Below are positions 16,803 to 26,139 of a stretch of 64,000 nucleotides of DNA, one piece after another. The stretch is from Neorhizobium alkalisoli (GTDB lineage Bacteria; Pseudomonadota; Alphaproteobacteria; Rhizobiales; Rhizobiaceae): the NCBI RefSeq assembly GCF_007829835.1, contig NZ_VIWP01000003.1, forward strand, positions 682,001-746,000. Direction: 5' to 3'. Each line of letters starts with the position of its first letter. The first letter of the stretch is position 1. Under the pieces are notes generated by a model that ran no database searches, had not been told where the DNA came from, and saw nothing but the letters and a program-made list of their open reading frames with translations. Both the position numbers and the translations under genes were made by a program.

Positions 16803-18716
16803 GTGCACACCATGGCGTTTAAAGATATATCCATTTCGAAGAAGATCGGCCTCGTCGTCGTTGTGATGGGCATTGCTTCATTGATCATCGCCGGCGTTTC
16901 CGGCACCGGTCTCTACGGCCTGCAGAAGGCGATGACGACCGTCGGCGGCCGCGAAGAGGTTGCCCGTGAGGCGATGGACCTTCGCGTCGACATCATCGCC
17001 ATCAGCCGCATGACCTACCAGCTGGCTGCAGCGCCGGACAAGGCGAAGGATTTCCGCGCCGAGACCGACAAGCGCTCCTCCGAAATGCTGGCCCGCCTGC
17101 CAAAGATCGAATCCACGGCCGACGCCACCGAAAAGCAGCAGATCGCCACGATCAAGACTGCGCTCGACAGCTATTTCGGCATGATCCGCGCCATGGTCGA
17201 CGTGGCTGAAAAGAACCCGACCGATGCTGCCGCGATCGGCGGCGCGCTGAAGAAGGCGCTTGATGGCCAGAAGGTCGTCACCGACACGGTCAAGGTCTAC
17301 TCCACCTATTCCGGCAACACGCTGGCCGCCGCCCGCGCCGATGCCGTCGCCTCGTCGAACACGGCGATGATCATCGCAGGCCTCGCCACGATCGGCTTCA
17401 TCATCCTCGGCTCGGCGATCAGCACGCTCGTCGCCCGCCGCGGCATTGTCGGCCCCATCCGCTCGCTGACCTCGGCCATGAGCCGCCTTGCCCAGGGCGA
17501 GATGGAAAACATCTCTGTCGATACGAACCGCAAGGACGAGATCGGCGAAATGGCCGGCGCTGTGGAAATCTTCCGCAGCAACGCGCTCGCCATGCGTGAT
17601 CTGAAGGCCCAGGAAGCTGCCCTGCACGAACGCTCGAGCGATCTGCAGAGCAGCATTTCCACGGTCGTCGCCTCGGCTGTCGCCGGCGATTATTCCGGCC
17701 GCATCACCAAGGATTACCAGAACGGCGACCTCAACCGCTTCGCGGCCGGCGTCAACGAACTGGTTGCCAGCGTCGATCTGGCCGTCACCGAAGTGCGCCG
17801 CGTCATTGCTTCGCTTGCCGATGCCGACCTGACCCAGAGCATGGAAGGCCAGTTCCAGGGCGCGTTTGCCGAACTGCAGACCAATGTCAACACGACGATG
17901 GTGCGCCTGCGTGGCACGATGAACAATGTTCGCGCCGCCGCCGGCACGATCAACAACAACTCGGCCGAACTGAGCTCGGCTGCCAACGACCTCTCCAAGC
18001 GCACCGAACAGCAGGCCGCGGCCCTCGAGGAAACGGCAGCCGCTCTGGACGAGATCACCGCAACCGTCCGCGCCGCCTCGGCCCGCGCCACGGAAGCCCG
18101 CGACATGGTGCATGAGACCAAGCAGAGCGCTGCCAAGTCGGGCGAGATCGTCCGCAGCGCCGTCACCGCCATGGGCCGTATCGAGGACTCGTCCACGAAG
18201 ATCAGCCAGATCATCAGCGTCATCGACGAAATCGCCTTCCAGACCAACCTCCTGGCATTGAATGCCGGTGTTGAAGCAGCCCGTGCCGGTGAAGCCGGCC
18301 GCGGTTTCGCCGTCGTCGCCCAGGAAGTTCGCGAGCTTGCCCAGCGTTCGGCAAACGCTGCCAAGGAGATCAAGACCCTGATCAGCACTTCGGCTGCCGA
18401 AGTCGAAGGCGGCGTCTCGCTGGTCCGCTCCACCGGTGATGCGCTTCTCGAGATCGAAAACCTCGTCAACCGCGTCAACGCCCATGTGGAATCGATCACC
18501 ACCGCCGCCCGCGAACAGGCAACGGCGCTGGCCGAGATCAATTCCTCGGTCAACCACATGGACCAGATGACCCAGAAGAACGCCGCGATGGTGGAAGAAA
18601 CCACCGCCGCCAGCGAGACGCTTGCCGAAGAAAGCCGCCAGCTGCAGTCGATCCTGCGCAATTTCAAGCTGGACAGCAACGAGCGCCCCGCCGCCCGCCA
18701 CGCCCGCGCCGCCTGA
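16803..18716 (+). CDS. Methyl-accepting chemotaxis protein
   Basis: Transmembrane chemoreceptor of about 637 residues. One membrane helix lies near residues 15-37, a periplasmic helical sensor of roughly 150 residues follows, and a second helix lies near 187-208. Then come HAMP domains (the second around the [11 protein letters not shown] segment) and a long coiled-coil signalling domain with the hairpin tip [20 protein letters not shown] near 475-495. No C-terminal CheR-docking pentapeptide is seen. GTG 16803 has AGGA eight bases upstream, better than TTG 16782; ATG 16812 is a close alternative. It is an orphan receptor with no che operon beside it. The ligand is unknown. Confidence 0.9.
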   Translation: MHTMAFKDISISKKIGLVVVVMGIASLIIAGVSGTGLYGLQKAMTTVGGREEVAREAMDLRVDIIAISRMTYQLAAAPDKAKDFRAETDKRSSEMLARLPKIESTADATEKQQIATIKTALDSYFGMIRAMVDVAEKNPTDAAAIGGALKKALDGQKVVTDTVKVYSTYSGNTLAAARADAVASSNTAMIIAGLATIGFIILGSAISTLVARRGIVGPIRSLTSAMSRLAQGEMENISVDTNRKDEIGEMAGAVEIFRSNALAMRDLKAQEAALHERSSDLQSSISTVVASAVAGDYSGRITKDYQNGDLNRFAAGVNELVASVDLAVTEVRRVIASLADADLTQSMEGQFQGAFAELQTNVNTTMVRLRGTMNNVRAAAGTINNNSAELSSAANDLSKRTEQQAAALEETAAALDEITATVRAASARATEARDMVHETKQSAAKSGEIVRSAVTAMGRIEDSSTKISQIISVIDEIAFQTNLLALNAGVEAARAGEAGRGFAVVAQEVRELAQRSANAAKEIKTLISTSAAEVEGGVSLVRSTGDALLEIENLVNRVNAHVESITTAAREQATALAEINSSVNHMDQMTQKNAAMVEETTAASETLAEESRQLQSILRNFKLDSNERPAARHARAA

Positions 18717-18762
18717 TCGGATCATGGCGGCCGGAGATCTCTGGCTATCTCGACCTATCAAG

Positions 18763-18800
18763 AAGCCCGGCATTCCCAAGGATGCCGGGCTTTGTTTTTA
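18763..18800 (+). terminator. Rho-independent terminator of the chemoreceptor gene
   Basis: AAGCCCGGCAT pairs with ATGCCGGGCTT in an 11-bp stem with an 8-base loop, followed directly by TTGTTTTT. Confidence 0.9.
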
Positions 18801-18830
18801 CTAGACCGCCTCCCGCATCAGCGAGCCGCA

Positions 18831-19712
18831 TCACGCCTCTTCCAGCAACTCGAGCATGCCGGAAAGCGCCCGCGTCACATGCCTTCTCGCGTGATGCAGC
18901 GCCCAGAACTGCCGCGGTGGCATCTGGAAATTGGCGATATGCAGCCGACCGGAGGTCGAGTGCGCTTCGGCCGCGCGACTGGAAATGACCGTTGCCGAAA
19001 GCCCCGCCTCGACAGCTGCCATAGCCGCCTCGTTGGAGGGCATTTCGAGGACGACCGAAAGCATGCCGGCATCGATGCCGAGACTGACGAGATGCGCCTC
19101 GAAGGCCGATCGTGTGCCCGACCCCTCCTCACGCATGATCCAGTTGCTTTCGGTCAGATCTTTTGGCGCGATCGGCCTGCCGTCCGCCCAGGCATGCCGG
19201 CTTCCGACGACCAGCACCAGACGATCTTCCGCCACCCGGTGACGCGTCAGTCCGTCGAGCGCGATATCGCCCTCGACGACGGCAAGTTCCGCCGCGCCTT
19301 CCAGCACCGCCTGGGCGGCGCTTTGCGTATTGCCGACAGTCAGTTTCAGATCCACGCGCGGCAGGCGCTCATGATAACTGACGAGCCGCGACGGCAGCCA
19401 GTAGCTCGCGACCGTCTGGCTGGCATGGACACGCAGCACGCCGGACGCAGCGCCGCCGAGATCAGCCAGCACATGTTCGGCAGCACTCGCCCTTTCCAGC
19501 ACCGCCCTTGCTTCCGGCACGAAGAGCCGGCCTGCCTCGGTCAGCTCGATCCGGCGCCCGACGCGGTTGAAGAGAATGACCCCATGTCTGGCCTCAAGCG
19601 CAGAAACGGCAGCACTTACTGCCGACTGGCTGAGATTGAGCGCCTCGGCCGCCCGAGTCACATGCTCGCGCGACGCCACTTCGAGAAAGATCCGCAATTG
19701 TTCGAGCGTCAC
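18831..19712 (-). CDS. LysR-family regulator near YeiH-type gene
   Basis: 293-residue regulator with the LysR helix-turn-helix at the N-terminus (REHVTRAAEALNLSQSAVSA) and a CbbR/CysB-like effector domain (residues about 90-290). GTG 19712 is the start. The gene points away from the signal-peptide protein at 20061 and the YeiH-family carrier at 20469. LysR regulators commonly sit beside yeiH-type genes, so this is its likely regulator; the effector is unknown. Confidence 0.85.
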   Translation of the reverse strand: MTLEQLRIFLEVASREHVTRAAEALNLSQSAVSAAVSALEARHGVILFNRVGRRIELTEAGRLFVPEARAVLERASAAEHVLADLGGAASGVLRVHASQTVASYWLPSRLVSYHERLPRVDLKLTVGNTQSAAQAVLEGAAELAVVEGDIALDGLTRHRVAEDRLVLVVGSRHAWADGRPIAPKDLTESNWIMREEGSGTRSAFEAHLVSLGIDAGMLSVVLEMPSNEAAMAAVEAGLSATVISSRAAEAHSTSGRLHIANFQMPPRQFWALHHARRHVTRALSGMLELLEEA

Positions 19713-20060
19713 CCCGGATACTCCGTCTTCACGTGAAAGCCTACAGCTGGGAAGTTCAAAGTCCTTGCAGCGGGAAAGACCGCCGGATGCGCGTTGCCGC
19801 TCCGCAATTCACGATAGTTTGAGCGCGGATTGTACAATTCATCGCCGCAGCAACTGTTAGCATGCTGTCTCGGCATGCCTGCATCCCCACATTCATATCC
19901 GCCGCGACCATTCGGCCGGCTTCCATAGACAACCGATCCGGACCGGAGCCTTATCCGGAACGGAAACGGCAACCATATTTTTGCATCGCGCAGGCGGCGT
20001 ACCACCCGCGGCCGGCAATCCCATGAGAGATGGCTCGAAACCCACGGAAAGATACAACCC

Positions 20061-20312
20061 ATGACCATGAAACCCCTGATCTGCGCGGCCGCCCTTGGCC
20101 TGCTCGTCGCAACCCCGGTATTTGCCCTTGATCCCATTCCCGGCAGCCTCACCTATCAGGGCCAACAGCGGCAACACCTGCAGAAGGCGCCGGTCGGCAG
20201 CTCGTTCACCTACGATTTCTCCTATGCCGGCAGCGGTTATACCGAGCGCTATATCGTCCAGCCGGACAGATCCCTGAAACTGGTCGATCGGATCAAGCGC
20301 CACGACCATTGA
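20061..20312 (+). CDS. Small exported protein, 83 aa, unknown
   Basis: An N-terminal signal peptide (KPLICAAALGLLVATPVFA, likely cleaved after Ala23) precedes a mature domain of about 60 residues. That domain contains SSFTYDFSYAGSGYTERYIV, a beta-rich pattern seen in small periplasmic proteins of rhizobia. No catalytic motif is visible. It lies between a LysR gene and the YeiH-type gene; a role there is not evident. The 350 bases upstream (19713-20060) carry no recognisable gene. Confidence 0.65.
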   Translation: MTMKPLICAAALGLLVATPVFALDPIPGSLTYQGQQRQHLQKAPVGSSFTYDFSYAGSGYTERYIVQPDRSLKLVDRIKRHDH

Positions 20313-20468
20313 TTCGGCGCCGCAACAGCCTCCCTCGACCGCTTCGGCCGCGCGCGCAAAACAATCAATCTGTTTTATCGAACGATATCACCATATTTAT
20401 CCGTTGGATTTGTTCTTTTGCAAGATCGAGAATGATCTTCGACAAAATGCATGAATGGCGGAACAAAA

Positions 20469-21515
20469 ATGAAGTCGATCGATAGCGACACGCAACAGCG
20501 TCTCGGCCTCAATCAGCTTTCAGGCCTGCAGGCAGGCCACCTTCTGCCCGGGCTTCTGCTGACGGGTGCGATTGCCGCCATGGCTTTCGGCCTGCGCGGC
20601 CTGACGGGCATCACAGTGCTGAGCCCGCTGATCCTGTCGATCGTCATCGGCATGCTGATCCGCAACATCGCCTCCGTGCCTGCCACTTTCGAGCCCGGCG
20701 TCGAGTTTTCCGTCAAGCGCCTGCTGCGCTTCGGTATCGTCCTTCTCGGCCTGCAGGTGACGGTGGCACAGCTGCTGACACTCGGCGGCGCCGGCATCCT
20801 GATGGTGGCCCTGACACTCGCCTCGACCTTCATCGCAATCCGGCTGATGGGACGGGTGCTTGGCATAGACCGCGCCCTGACGGATCTGATCGCCGCCGGC
20901 ACTTCGGTCTGCGGCGCCTCTGCCGTCATCGCGGCAAACACGGTCGTGCGCGGAAAGCAGGAACATGTCGCCTATGCGATTGCCTGCGTTACCCTGTTCG
21001 GCACGCTCTCCATGCTGGCCTATCCGCTTCTGGCCGCACCGCTTTCGCTTGATCCACGTGCCTACGGCCTGTGGACCGGCGCCACCATCCATGAAGTCGG
21101 CCAGGTGGTGGCGGCCGCTTTCCAGGGCGGCGACCTTGCCGGCCAGTTCGGCACGATCTCCAAGCTGGCACGCGTCGTCATGCTGGCGCCGCTGATCATG
21201 ATCCTGGCGGTATCGCTGCGCTCCGGTGCTGACACTGCAGGTGGAAAGCGGCTTTCCGCCCCCATGCCCTGGTTCGTCATCGCCTTTGTCGCCATGATGC
21301 TGGTCAACAGCGCAGTCACGATCCCCGCCGGCATCAGCCACGGGCTGGCAAACGTCACCAACTTCCTGCTGTCCATGGCCCTCGCCGCTATGGGCCTGCG
21401 CACCGATATCGGCAAACTGAAGGCCGAAGGCTGGCGCCCGCTGGCGCTTGGCGCCTTCGGCTGGCTGTTTATCGCGATTTTCGGATTTACGATGCTGAGG
21501 CTTTTCGGCTTCTGA
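20469..21515 (+). CDS. YeiH/UPF0324-family membrane protein (putative sulfate-type exporter)
   Basis: Integral membrane protein of 348 residues with about ten helices. Family signature segments are present: LLRFGIVLLGLQVTVAQL, the helix with GTSVCGASAVIAAN, and the GATIHEVGQVVAAA re-entrant motif. UPF0324 members such as YeiH have been proposed to export sulfate-like or organosulfonate-derived anions, but function is poorly established. ATG 20469 has a weak GGCGGA site upstream; ATG 20451 is the alternative. Regulation by the nearby LysR protein is plausible. Confidence 0.85.
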   Translation: MKSIDSDTQQRLGLNQLSGLQAGHLLPGLLLTGAIAAMAFGLRGLTGITVLSPLILSIVIGMLIRNIASVPATFEPGVEFSVKRLLRFGIVLLGLQVTVAQLLTLGGAGILMVALTLASTFIAIRLMGRVLGIDRALTDLIAAGTSVCGASAVIAANTVVRGKQEHVAYAIACVTLFGTLSMLAYPLLAAPLSLDPRAYGLWTGATIHEVGQVVAAAFQGGDLAGQFGTISKLARVVMLAPLIMILAVSLRSGADTAGGKRLSAPMPWFVIAFVAMMLVNSAVTIPAGISHGLANVTNFLLSMALAAMGLRTDIGKLKAEGWRPLALGAFGWLFIAIFGFTMLRLFGF

Positions 21516-21549
21516 TCGAAGCCCTCATTAGCGACAACAGCACAGGAAC

Positions 21550-21578
21550 AAAAGGCGGCCTCCTCGCCGCCTTCGTTC
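21550..21578 (+). terminator. Weak terminator-like hairpin after the YeiH-type gene
   Basis: AAGGCGGC and GCCGCCTT form an 8-bp stem with a 6-base loop shortly after the stop. The following CGTTCC is T-poor, so termination by this hairpin alone is doubtful. Confidence 0.45.
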
Positions 21579-21619
21579 CGTACTATGTCGATCCAGACTG
21601 CAACCAGCCCGGAGCGCCG

Positions 21620-21814
21620 TCAGCAGGGCTTCGGGCGCTCTTCCGACGCGACCTCGTCATGCACGGCCTCGTCGTGATACCAGCAGCTTTCGACAACGCT
21701 GACGGCAACCTCGTAACGTCCGGCCGGAACGGTCAGACCGCCCTCCATCCGACGCCGTGGCCGGATCGGAAACTCGATAATCTTGGCACTTTCCCGATGA
21801 ATGTTGATAGCCAT
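21620..21814 (-). CDS. gstI: GstI-like glutamine synthetase II translation inhibitor, 64 aa
   Basis: Small basic protein encoded divergently from glnII. In Rhizobium leguminosarum the 63-residue GstI, at the same place and orientation, blocks translation of glnII mRNA when nitrogen is sufficient. This product is 64 residues with the N-terminal pattern INIHRESAKIIEFPIRPRRR, which fits the DUF2735/GstI family as I remember it. ATG 21814 has GGAGG about eight bases upstream, better than the GTG at 21844. Identification rests on position, size and N-terminal pattern; no alignment was possible. Confidence 0.75.
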   Translation of the reverse strand: MAINIHRESAKIIEFPIRPRRRMEGGLTVPAGRYEVAVSVVESCWYHDEAVHDEVASEERPKPC

Positions 21815-22179
21815 TGCATCGCCTCCTTCACTTTCCCGGTGCACACAAACACATAACGGCAGCGTATCTGCATATTTTTTGTGCTTATTGCCTGATTTTA
21901 CATCATTTTGATGAATCGCGCTAGCCGATATTTCAGCAGGCGATCACAAAGAGCAGCGGCAAAACGCCGGGTTTGCGGGCAGATTGGCTACAAACACAAC
22001 ACAGCCGACATAGTGTCTCTTTTGAAACAGACCCGGATTTCTCCATAAGAATTCACTCATCTATCTGCAAAGCAACAGGTTTCCCCCTCGGGAGAAGCCC
22101 GCCGGAATGACTCCCGACTATGACATCTTTCGCCGCAGCCGATATTTTGGAGAAAGAAATTCGCCCGAGGGTACGAAAC

Positions 22180-22195
22180 TGGCACGGTATGTGCG
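22180..22195 (+). promoter_or_regulatory. Sigma-54 promoter of glnII
   Basis: TGGCACGGTATGTGCG has the -24 element TGGCACG and the -12 element GTGC, with the exact GG-N10-GC spacing of sigma-54 promoters. It would start transcription near 22206, about 77 bases before the glnII ATG. Rhizobial glnII is known to be NtrC/sigma-54 dependent. I could not find a clear NtrC palindrome in the 360 bases upstream; that region holds nothing else I recognise. Confidence 0.85.
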
Positions 22196-22282
22196 TTAGC
22201 TATTTCATCCCCGGGGCGTGGAGCGCTTGCGAGACGAGTTCCGGGATGGCTCACCATGAACTCACGGCCTGAGAGATAAAAT

Positions 22283-23323
22283 ATGACCAAGTTTAAGCTC
22301 GAGTACATCTGGCTCGACGGTTACACCCCAGTACCGAACCTGCGTGGCAAGACGCAGATCAAGGAATTCGACGTTTTCCCGACGCTCGACCAGCTGCCGC
22401 TCTGGGGCTTCGACGGTTCGTCGACCAACCAGGCCGAAGGCCGCTCGTCGGATTGCGTGCTGAAGCCCGTCGCCGTTTACCCGGACCCGGCTCGCACCAA
22501 CGGCGTTCTCGTCATGTGCGAAGTCATGATGCCGGATGGCGTCACGCCGCATTCCTCGAACACCCGCGCCACCATCCTTGACGATGAAGGCGCCTGGTTC
22601 GGCTTCGAGCAGGAATACTTCTTCTACGAAAACGGTCGTCCGCTCGGCTTCCCGGAAACCGGCTACCCGGCTCCGCAGGGTCCGTATTACACGGGCGTTG
22701 GCTACTCGAACGTTGGCGCGGTTGCCCGCGAAATCGTCGAAGAGCATCTCGACCAGTGCCTCGCTGCCGGCATCAACCACGAAGGCATCAATGCCGAAGT
22801 GGCCAAGGGCCAGTGGGAATTCCAGATTTTCGGCAAGGGCTCCAAGCGCGCCGCCGACCAGATCTGGATGGCTCGCTACCTCCTGCAGCGCCTGACCGAG
22901 AAGTACGGCATCGACGTCGAATATCACTGCAAGCCGCTCGGCGACACGGACTGGAACGGTTCGGGCATGCATTGCAACTTCTCGACCAAGTTCATGCGCG
23001 AAGTCGGCGGCAAGGAATATTTCGAAGCCCTGATGGCGCAGTTCGAAAAGAACCTGATGGACCACATCAACGTTTACGGTCCGGACAACGACAAGCGCCT
23101 GACCGGCAAGCACGAAACCGCTCCGTGGAACAAGTTCTCCTACGGCGTGGCTGACCGTGGCGCCTCGATCCGCGTTCCGCACTCCTTCGTCAACAACGGC
23201 TACAAGGGCTACCTTGAAGACCGTCGTCCGAACTCGCAGGGCGACCCCTACGCGATCGCTTCCCAGGTTCTGAAGACGATTTCGGAAGTGTCGACCGAAG
23301 GCTACAAGTCGGCTGCGGCCTGA
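22283..23323 (+). CDS. glnII: Glutamine synthetase II (eukaryote-type)
   Basis: Cytosolic ATP-dependent enzyme that joins ammonium to glutamate. At 346 residues it is the short, eukaryote-type GSII of Rhizobiales, not the 470-residue GSI. Recognisable parts include WGFDGSSTNQAEG at the subunit interface, the catalytic EQEYFFY motif, the helix GINAEVAKGQWEFQ, and NFSTKFMR with KHETAPW. The gene is preceded by a sigma-54 promoter and a divergent gstI-like gene, so both transcription (NtrC) and translation (GstI) probably follow nitrogen status. A strong terminator follows. It would assimilate ammonium released by the pyrimidine and urea pathways in this window. Confidence 0.97.
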   Translation: MTKFKLEYIWLDGYTPVPNLRGKTQIKEFDVFPTLDQLPLWGFDGSSTNQAEGRSSDCVLKPVAVYPDPARTNGVLVMCEVMMPDGVTPHSSNTRATILDDEGAWFGFEQEYFFYENGRPLGFPETGYPAPQGPYYTGVGYSNVGAVAREIVEEHLDQCLAAGINHEGINAEVAKGQWEFQIFGKGSKRAADQIWMARYLLQRLTEKYGIDVEYHCKPLGDTDWNGSGMHCNFSTKFMREVGGKEYFEALMAQFEKNLMDHINVYGPDNDKRLTGKHETAPWNKFSYGVADRGASIRVPHSFVNNGYKGYLEDRRPNSQGDPYAIASQVLKTISEVSTEGYKSAAA

Positions 23324-23348
23324 TAACGTCCTCCCAAGACGACAAACG

Positions 23349-23376
23349 AAAACGCCGGCCTCGAGCCGGCGTTTTT
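23349..23376 (+). terminator. Rho-independent terminator of glnII
   Basis: AACGCCGGC pairs with GCCGGCGTT around a five-base loop, followed by a T run. A-rich bases on the left allow partial bidirectional action for the convergent TetR gene. Confidence 0.9.
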
Positions 23377-23401
23377 GATTCAGGGCTGACTAGAGCGACG
23401 A

Positions 23402-24040
23402 TCAGCGCAGCTTGAGCCCATCGAGAAACAGCTGTTCCAGAAACAGCGCCGCATTCTCGAACCGGTTTTCATCGGCCTTTGAGCGGCCAAGCACGGCGCG
23501 CACCTGAACGTCGAAATCCGCATAATGCTGGGTGGTCGACCAGATCGAAAAAATCAGATGGTAGGGATCGCATTCGGCGATTTTTCCGGCTTTTGCCCAA
23601 GTGCGGATGACTTCAGCTTTTTCGTCCACCAGTTCCTTCAGCGGCCCGGTCAATTCGTCCTCGATATGCGGCGCGCCCTGCAGGATCTCGTTGGCAAACA
23701 GCCGGCTCTCGCGCGGAAAATCACGCGCCATTTCAAGCTTCCGGCGGATATAGGAGCGGATTTCCGCCTCCGGGCTGCCCTCGGCATCCATCACCCGCAA
23801 GGGCTCAAGCCAGGTGAACAGGACGCGGTCGATCAGCTGCCGGTGCATCGCCTCCTTGGTGCGGAAGTAATAGAGGAGGTTCGGTTTCGACATCCCGGCC
23901 GCCTCGGCGATCTGGTCGATCGTCGAACCGCGAAAACCGTTGGACGAAAACACTTCGAGCGCCGCCTCCAGGATAAGCTCTTCCTTCTCCTCCTGAATCC
24001 GTGTCCGACGCTGGGTTTTCGCCGCCCTGGGTATCGCCAT
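23402..24040 (-). CDS. rutR: RutR-like TetR-family regulator of pyrimidine genes
   Basis: 212-residue TetR-type repressor. The N-terminal helix-turn-helix reads TIDQIAEAAGMSKPNLLYYF; the KPNLLYYF recognition helix and the C-terminal half with YHLIFSIWSTTQHYADF are as in RutR, which binds uracil/thymine and releases DNA. It is divergent from the M20 hydrolase gene and dihydropyrimidinase operon. A near-consensus RutR palindrome lies in between (24178-24193). A basic N-terminal tail of about 15 residues precedes the DNA-binding domain. The name is by similarity and context. Confidence 0.82.
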   Translation of the reverse strand: MAIPRAAKTQRRTRIQEEKEELILEAALEVFSSNGFRGSTIDQIAEAAGMSKPNLLYYFRTKEAMHRQLIDRVLFTWLEPLRVMDAEGSPEAEIRSYIRRKLEMARDFPRESRLFANEILQGAPHIEDELTGPLKELVDEKAEVIRTWAKAGKIAECDPYHLIFSIWSTTQHYADFDVQVRAVLGRSKADENRFENAALFLEQLFLDGLKLR

Positions 24041-24177
24041 TCTGTCCTGCCTTGCCTGCCGTTGCGCTTACCCTGCCAACCCACGGAGAAAACGCCCAAG
24101 ATCAAGGCATATGCCAAGAAAAACGGCGTGTATTTTTCGTGATTTACGTCTTGAGCAGCGCACCGGAAATTGTATGT

Positions 24178-24193
24178 TTTACCAACCGGTCAA
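24178..24193. promoter_or_regulatory. RutR-type operator
   Basis: On the minus strand the site reads TTGACCGGTTGGTAAA. Compared with the E. coli RutR consensus TTGACCA-N2-TGGTCAA it matches 12 of 14 defined positions. It lies in the divergent region between the RutR-like gene and the pyrimidine hydrolase operon, where such an operator is expected. Confidence 0.65.
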
Positions 24194-24323
24194 ATTATCG
24201 GCGACCAGAAAAAGAAACGCAATGCCGATGTCGCAAAGCCTGAAAACAAGGGCTGTGACGGACCGACGGGAACAAGCATGCAGCCATAAAATCCGGCTGC
24301 GCAAAACAGGTGAGGATGGAAAC

Positions 24324-25577
24324 ATGGTGGCAGCGCCAGGCGAAAACTTGCGCATCAATAGCGACCGTCTCTGGGACATGCTGATGGAGATGGCGAAGAT
24401 CGGCCCCGGCATTGCCGGCGGCAACAATCGCCAGACCCTGACCGATGCCGATGGCGAGGGGCGACACCTGTTCAAGCGCTGGTGCGAGGCGGAAGGCATG
24501 ACCGTCGCGACCGACAAGATGGGCACGATGTTCGCCACCTGCGCCGGCACCGATCCGGACGCCCTGCCCGTTTATGTCGGCAGCCATCTCGACACGCAGC
24601 CGACCGGCGGCAAATATGACGGCGTTCTCGGCGTTCTCGCCGGGCTCGAAGTCATCCGCTCGATGAACGATCTCGGCGTCAAGACAAAGCACCCGATCGT
24701 CGTCACCAACTGGGCCAATGAGGAAGGCGCCCGTTTCGCGCCCGCCATGCTAGCGTCGGGCGTCTTTGCCGGCGTGCATTCTCTCGATTACGCCTACGGG
24801 CGAAAGGATCCGGACGGAAAGACCTATGGCGACGAGCTGAAGCGCATCGGCTGGCTCGGCGACGAGGAAGTCGGCGCCCGCAAGATGCATGCCTATTTCG
24901 AATACCATATCGAACAGGGCCCGATCCTCGAAGCGGAAGACCGGCAGATCGGCGTCGTCACCCATTGCCAGGGCCTCTGGTGGCTGGAATTTACGCTGAC
25001 CGGCCGCGAGGCGCATACCGGCTCGACGCCGATGGATATGCGTGTCAATGCCGGCCTCGCCTTCGGCCGTATCCTTGAAATGGTGCAGACGGTGGCAATG
25101 GCCGAACAGCCGGGCGCCGTCGCCGGCGTCGGCCAGGCTTTCTTTTCGCCGAATTCCCGCAACGTCCTCCCCGGCAAGGTCGTCTTCACCGTCGACATGC
25201 GCACACCGAGCCAGGAAAAGCTCGACCGCATGCGCGCGGCGATCGAAAAAGGCGCGGCCGAAATCTGCGAAACGCTCGGTGTCGGCTGTTCCGTCGAGGC
25301 CGTCGGCCATTTCGATCCGGTCACCTTCGACCCGACACTGGTCGGCCGTGTCCGCGCTGCGGCCGAAAAGCTCGGCTACAGCCACATGGACATCATCTCC
25401 GGCGCCGGCCACGACGCCTGCTGGGCGGCCAAGGTCGCACCCGCAACGATGATCATGTGCCCCTGTGTCGGTGGCCTGAGCCATAACGAGGCCGAGGAGA
25501 TTTCAAAAGACTGGGCCGCCGCCGGCTGCGACGTGCTGCTGCATGCCGTGCTGGAAACCGCGGAGATTGTGGCGTGA
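24324..25577 (+). CDS. M20-family Zn amidohydrolase (beta-ureidopropionase/N-carbamoyl-amino-acid hydrolase type)
   Basis: Cytoplasmic metalloenzyme of 417 residues that removes the carbamoyl group (CO2 plus ammonia) from N-carbamoyl-beta-alanine or related ureido acids, the last ring-derived step of reductive pyrimidine breakdown. Metal ligands and catalytic residues are visible: H88 in GSHLDTQPTGG, D99, the pair E133/E134 in NEEGARF, H195 in EYHIEQGP, and a C-terminal His in GAGHDACW. ATG 24324 has GAGGA upstream; longer frames start in the promoter region. Allantoate amidohydrolase is the nearest alternative, but the dihydropyrimidinase gene in the same run favours a ureidopropionase. Confidence 0.87.
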   Translation: MVAAPGENLRINSDRLWDMLMEMAKIGPGIAGGNNRQTLTDADGEGRHLFKRWCEAEGMTVATDKMGTMFATCAGTDPDALPVYVGSHLDTQPTGGKYDGVLGVLAGLEVIRSMNDLGVKTKHPIVVTNWANEEGARFAPAMLASGVFAGVHSLDYAYGRKDPDGKTYGDELKRIGWLGDEEVGARKMHAYFEYHIEQGPILEAEDRQIGVVTHCQGLWWLEFTLTGREAHTGSTPMDMRVNAGLAFGRILEMVQTVAMAEQPGAVAGVGQAFFSPNSRNVLPGKVVFTVDMRTPSQEKLDRMRAAIEKGAAEICETLGVGCSVEAVGHFDPVTFDPTLVGRVRAAAEKLGYSHMDIISGAGHDACWAAKVAPATMIMCPCVGGLSHNEAEEISKDWAAAGCDVLLHAVLETAEIVA

Positions 25578-25626
25578 CTTTTTCAGCGCTATATTGCTGG
25601 CAAGCAGGATCCATGGAGATCAGTGC

Positions 25627-25830
25627 ATGTCGCCAGCAACCGAAAATCTCGTTCTTGAGCATCTTCGCGCCATCCGCGCGACGGTCGATCGTTTGTCTGA
25701 AGATATGCAACACGTTAAAGCCCGTCTGGGAGTGCTTGAGCAACAATACGCCATCATCTCCAATCGGCTCGACCGAATGGATGATCGTATTATCCGCATT
25801 GAGAGACGGCTGGAACTCGTCGAAGCCTGA
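25627..25830 (+). CDS. Coiled-coil micro-protein A (tandem pair), 67 aa
   Basis: Short helical protein with leucine/isoleucine heptads from about residue 10 to the end, no signal peptide and no membrane segment. It begins MSPATENLVLEHLRAI and ends in IRRIERRLELVEA-like charged heptads. It is paralogous to the next gene. ATG 25627 has GGAG upstream at suitable spacing; the longer upstream frame is a shadow of the hydrolase end. Similar small coiled-coil proteins occur widely in alphaproteobacteria but have no assigned function that I know. Co-directional position suggests co-transcription with the pyrimidine genes. Confidence 0.65.
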   Translation: MSPATENLVLEHLRAIRATVDRLSEDMQHVKARLGVLEQQYAIISNRLDRMDDRIIRIERRLELVEA

Positions 25831-25854
25831 AGATCGAAACAAGGCGAATAGTTC

Positions 25855-26079
25855 ATGTCTCCGGCAACTGAAGATCTGGTTCTCGAACATCTCCGGGCAA
25901 TGCGGGGAACGCTTGATCGAGTCCAACAGGACGTATCGGATATCAAGAGCCGGCTCGGCATCGTCGAGACGCAAATCGGCGTCCTTACCGCGCAATATGC
26001 GGTCATCTCCAACCGCCTCGACCGGATGGATGAGCGTGTGCTGCGCATCGAAAAACGGCTGGAGCTCGCCGAGGCCTGA
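25855..26079 (+). CDS. Coiled-coil micro-protein B (tandem paralogue), 74 aa
   Basis: Paralogue of the preceding gene, 24 bases downstream. Both ends align closely (MSPATEDLVLEHLRAM; then ISNRLDRMDERVLRIEKRLEL). The difference in length is exactly seven residues, inserted after the shared RLG segment (TQIGVLT region), one full heptad, so coiled-coil register is kept. The bases diverge enough that this is an old duplication. They could form a heterodimeric coiled coil. Role in pyrimidine use is unknown. Confidence 0.65.
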   Translation: MSPATEDLVLEHLRAMRGTLDRVQQDVSDIKSRLGIVETQIGVLTAQYAVISNRLDRMDERVLRIEKRLELAEA

Positions 26080-26139
26080 CGGACACGAACAGCGCCTTAC
26101 CCGCCCTGCGACCATCACCCAGCCTCATGGAGCACGCCC

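Noticed and set aside
16878..18779. 633-codon minus-strand open frame
   Set aside because: Antisense of the chemoreceptor gene; composition is low-complexity Gly/Asp/Arg and the plus strand has clear MCP domains.
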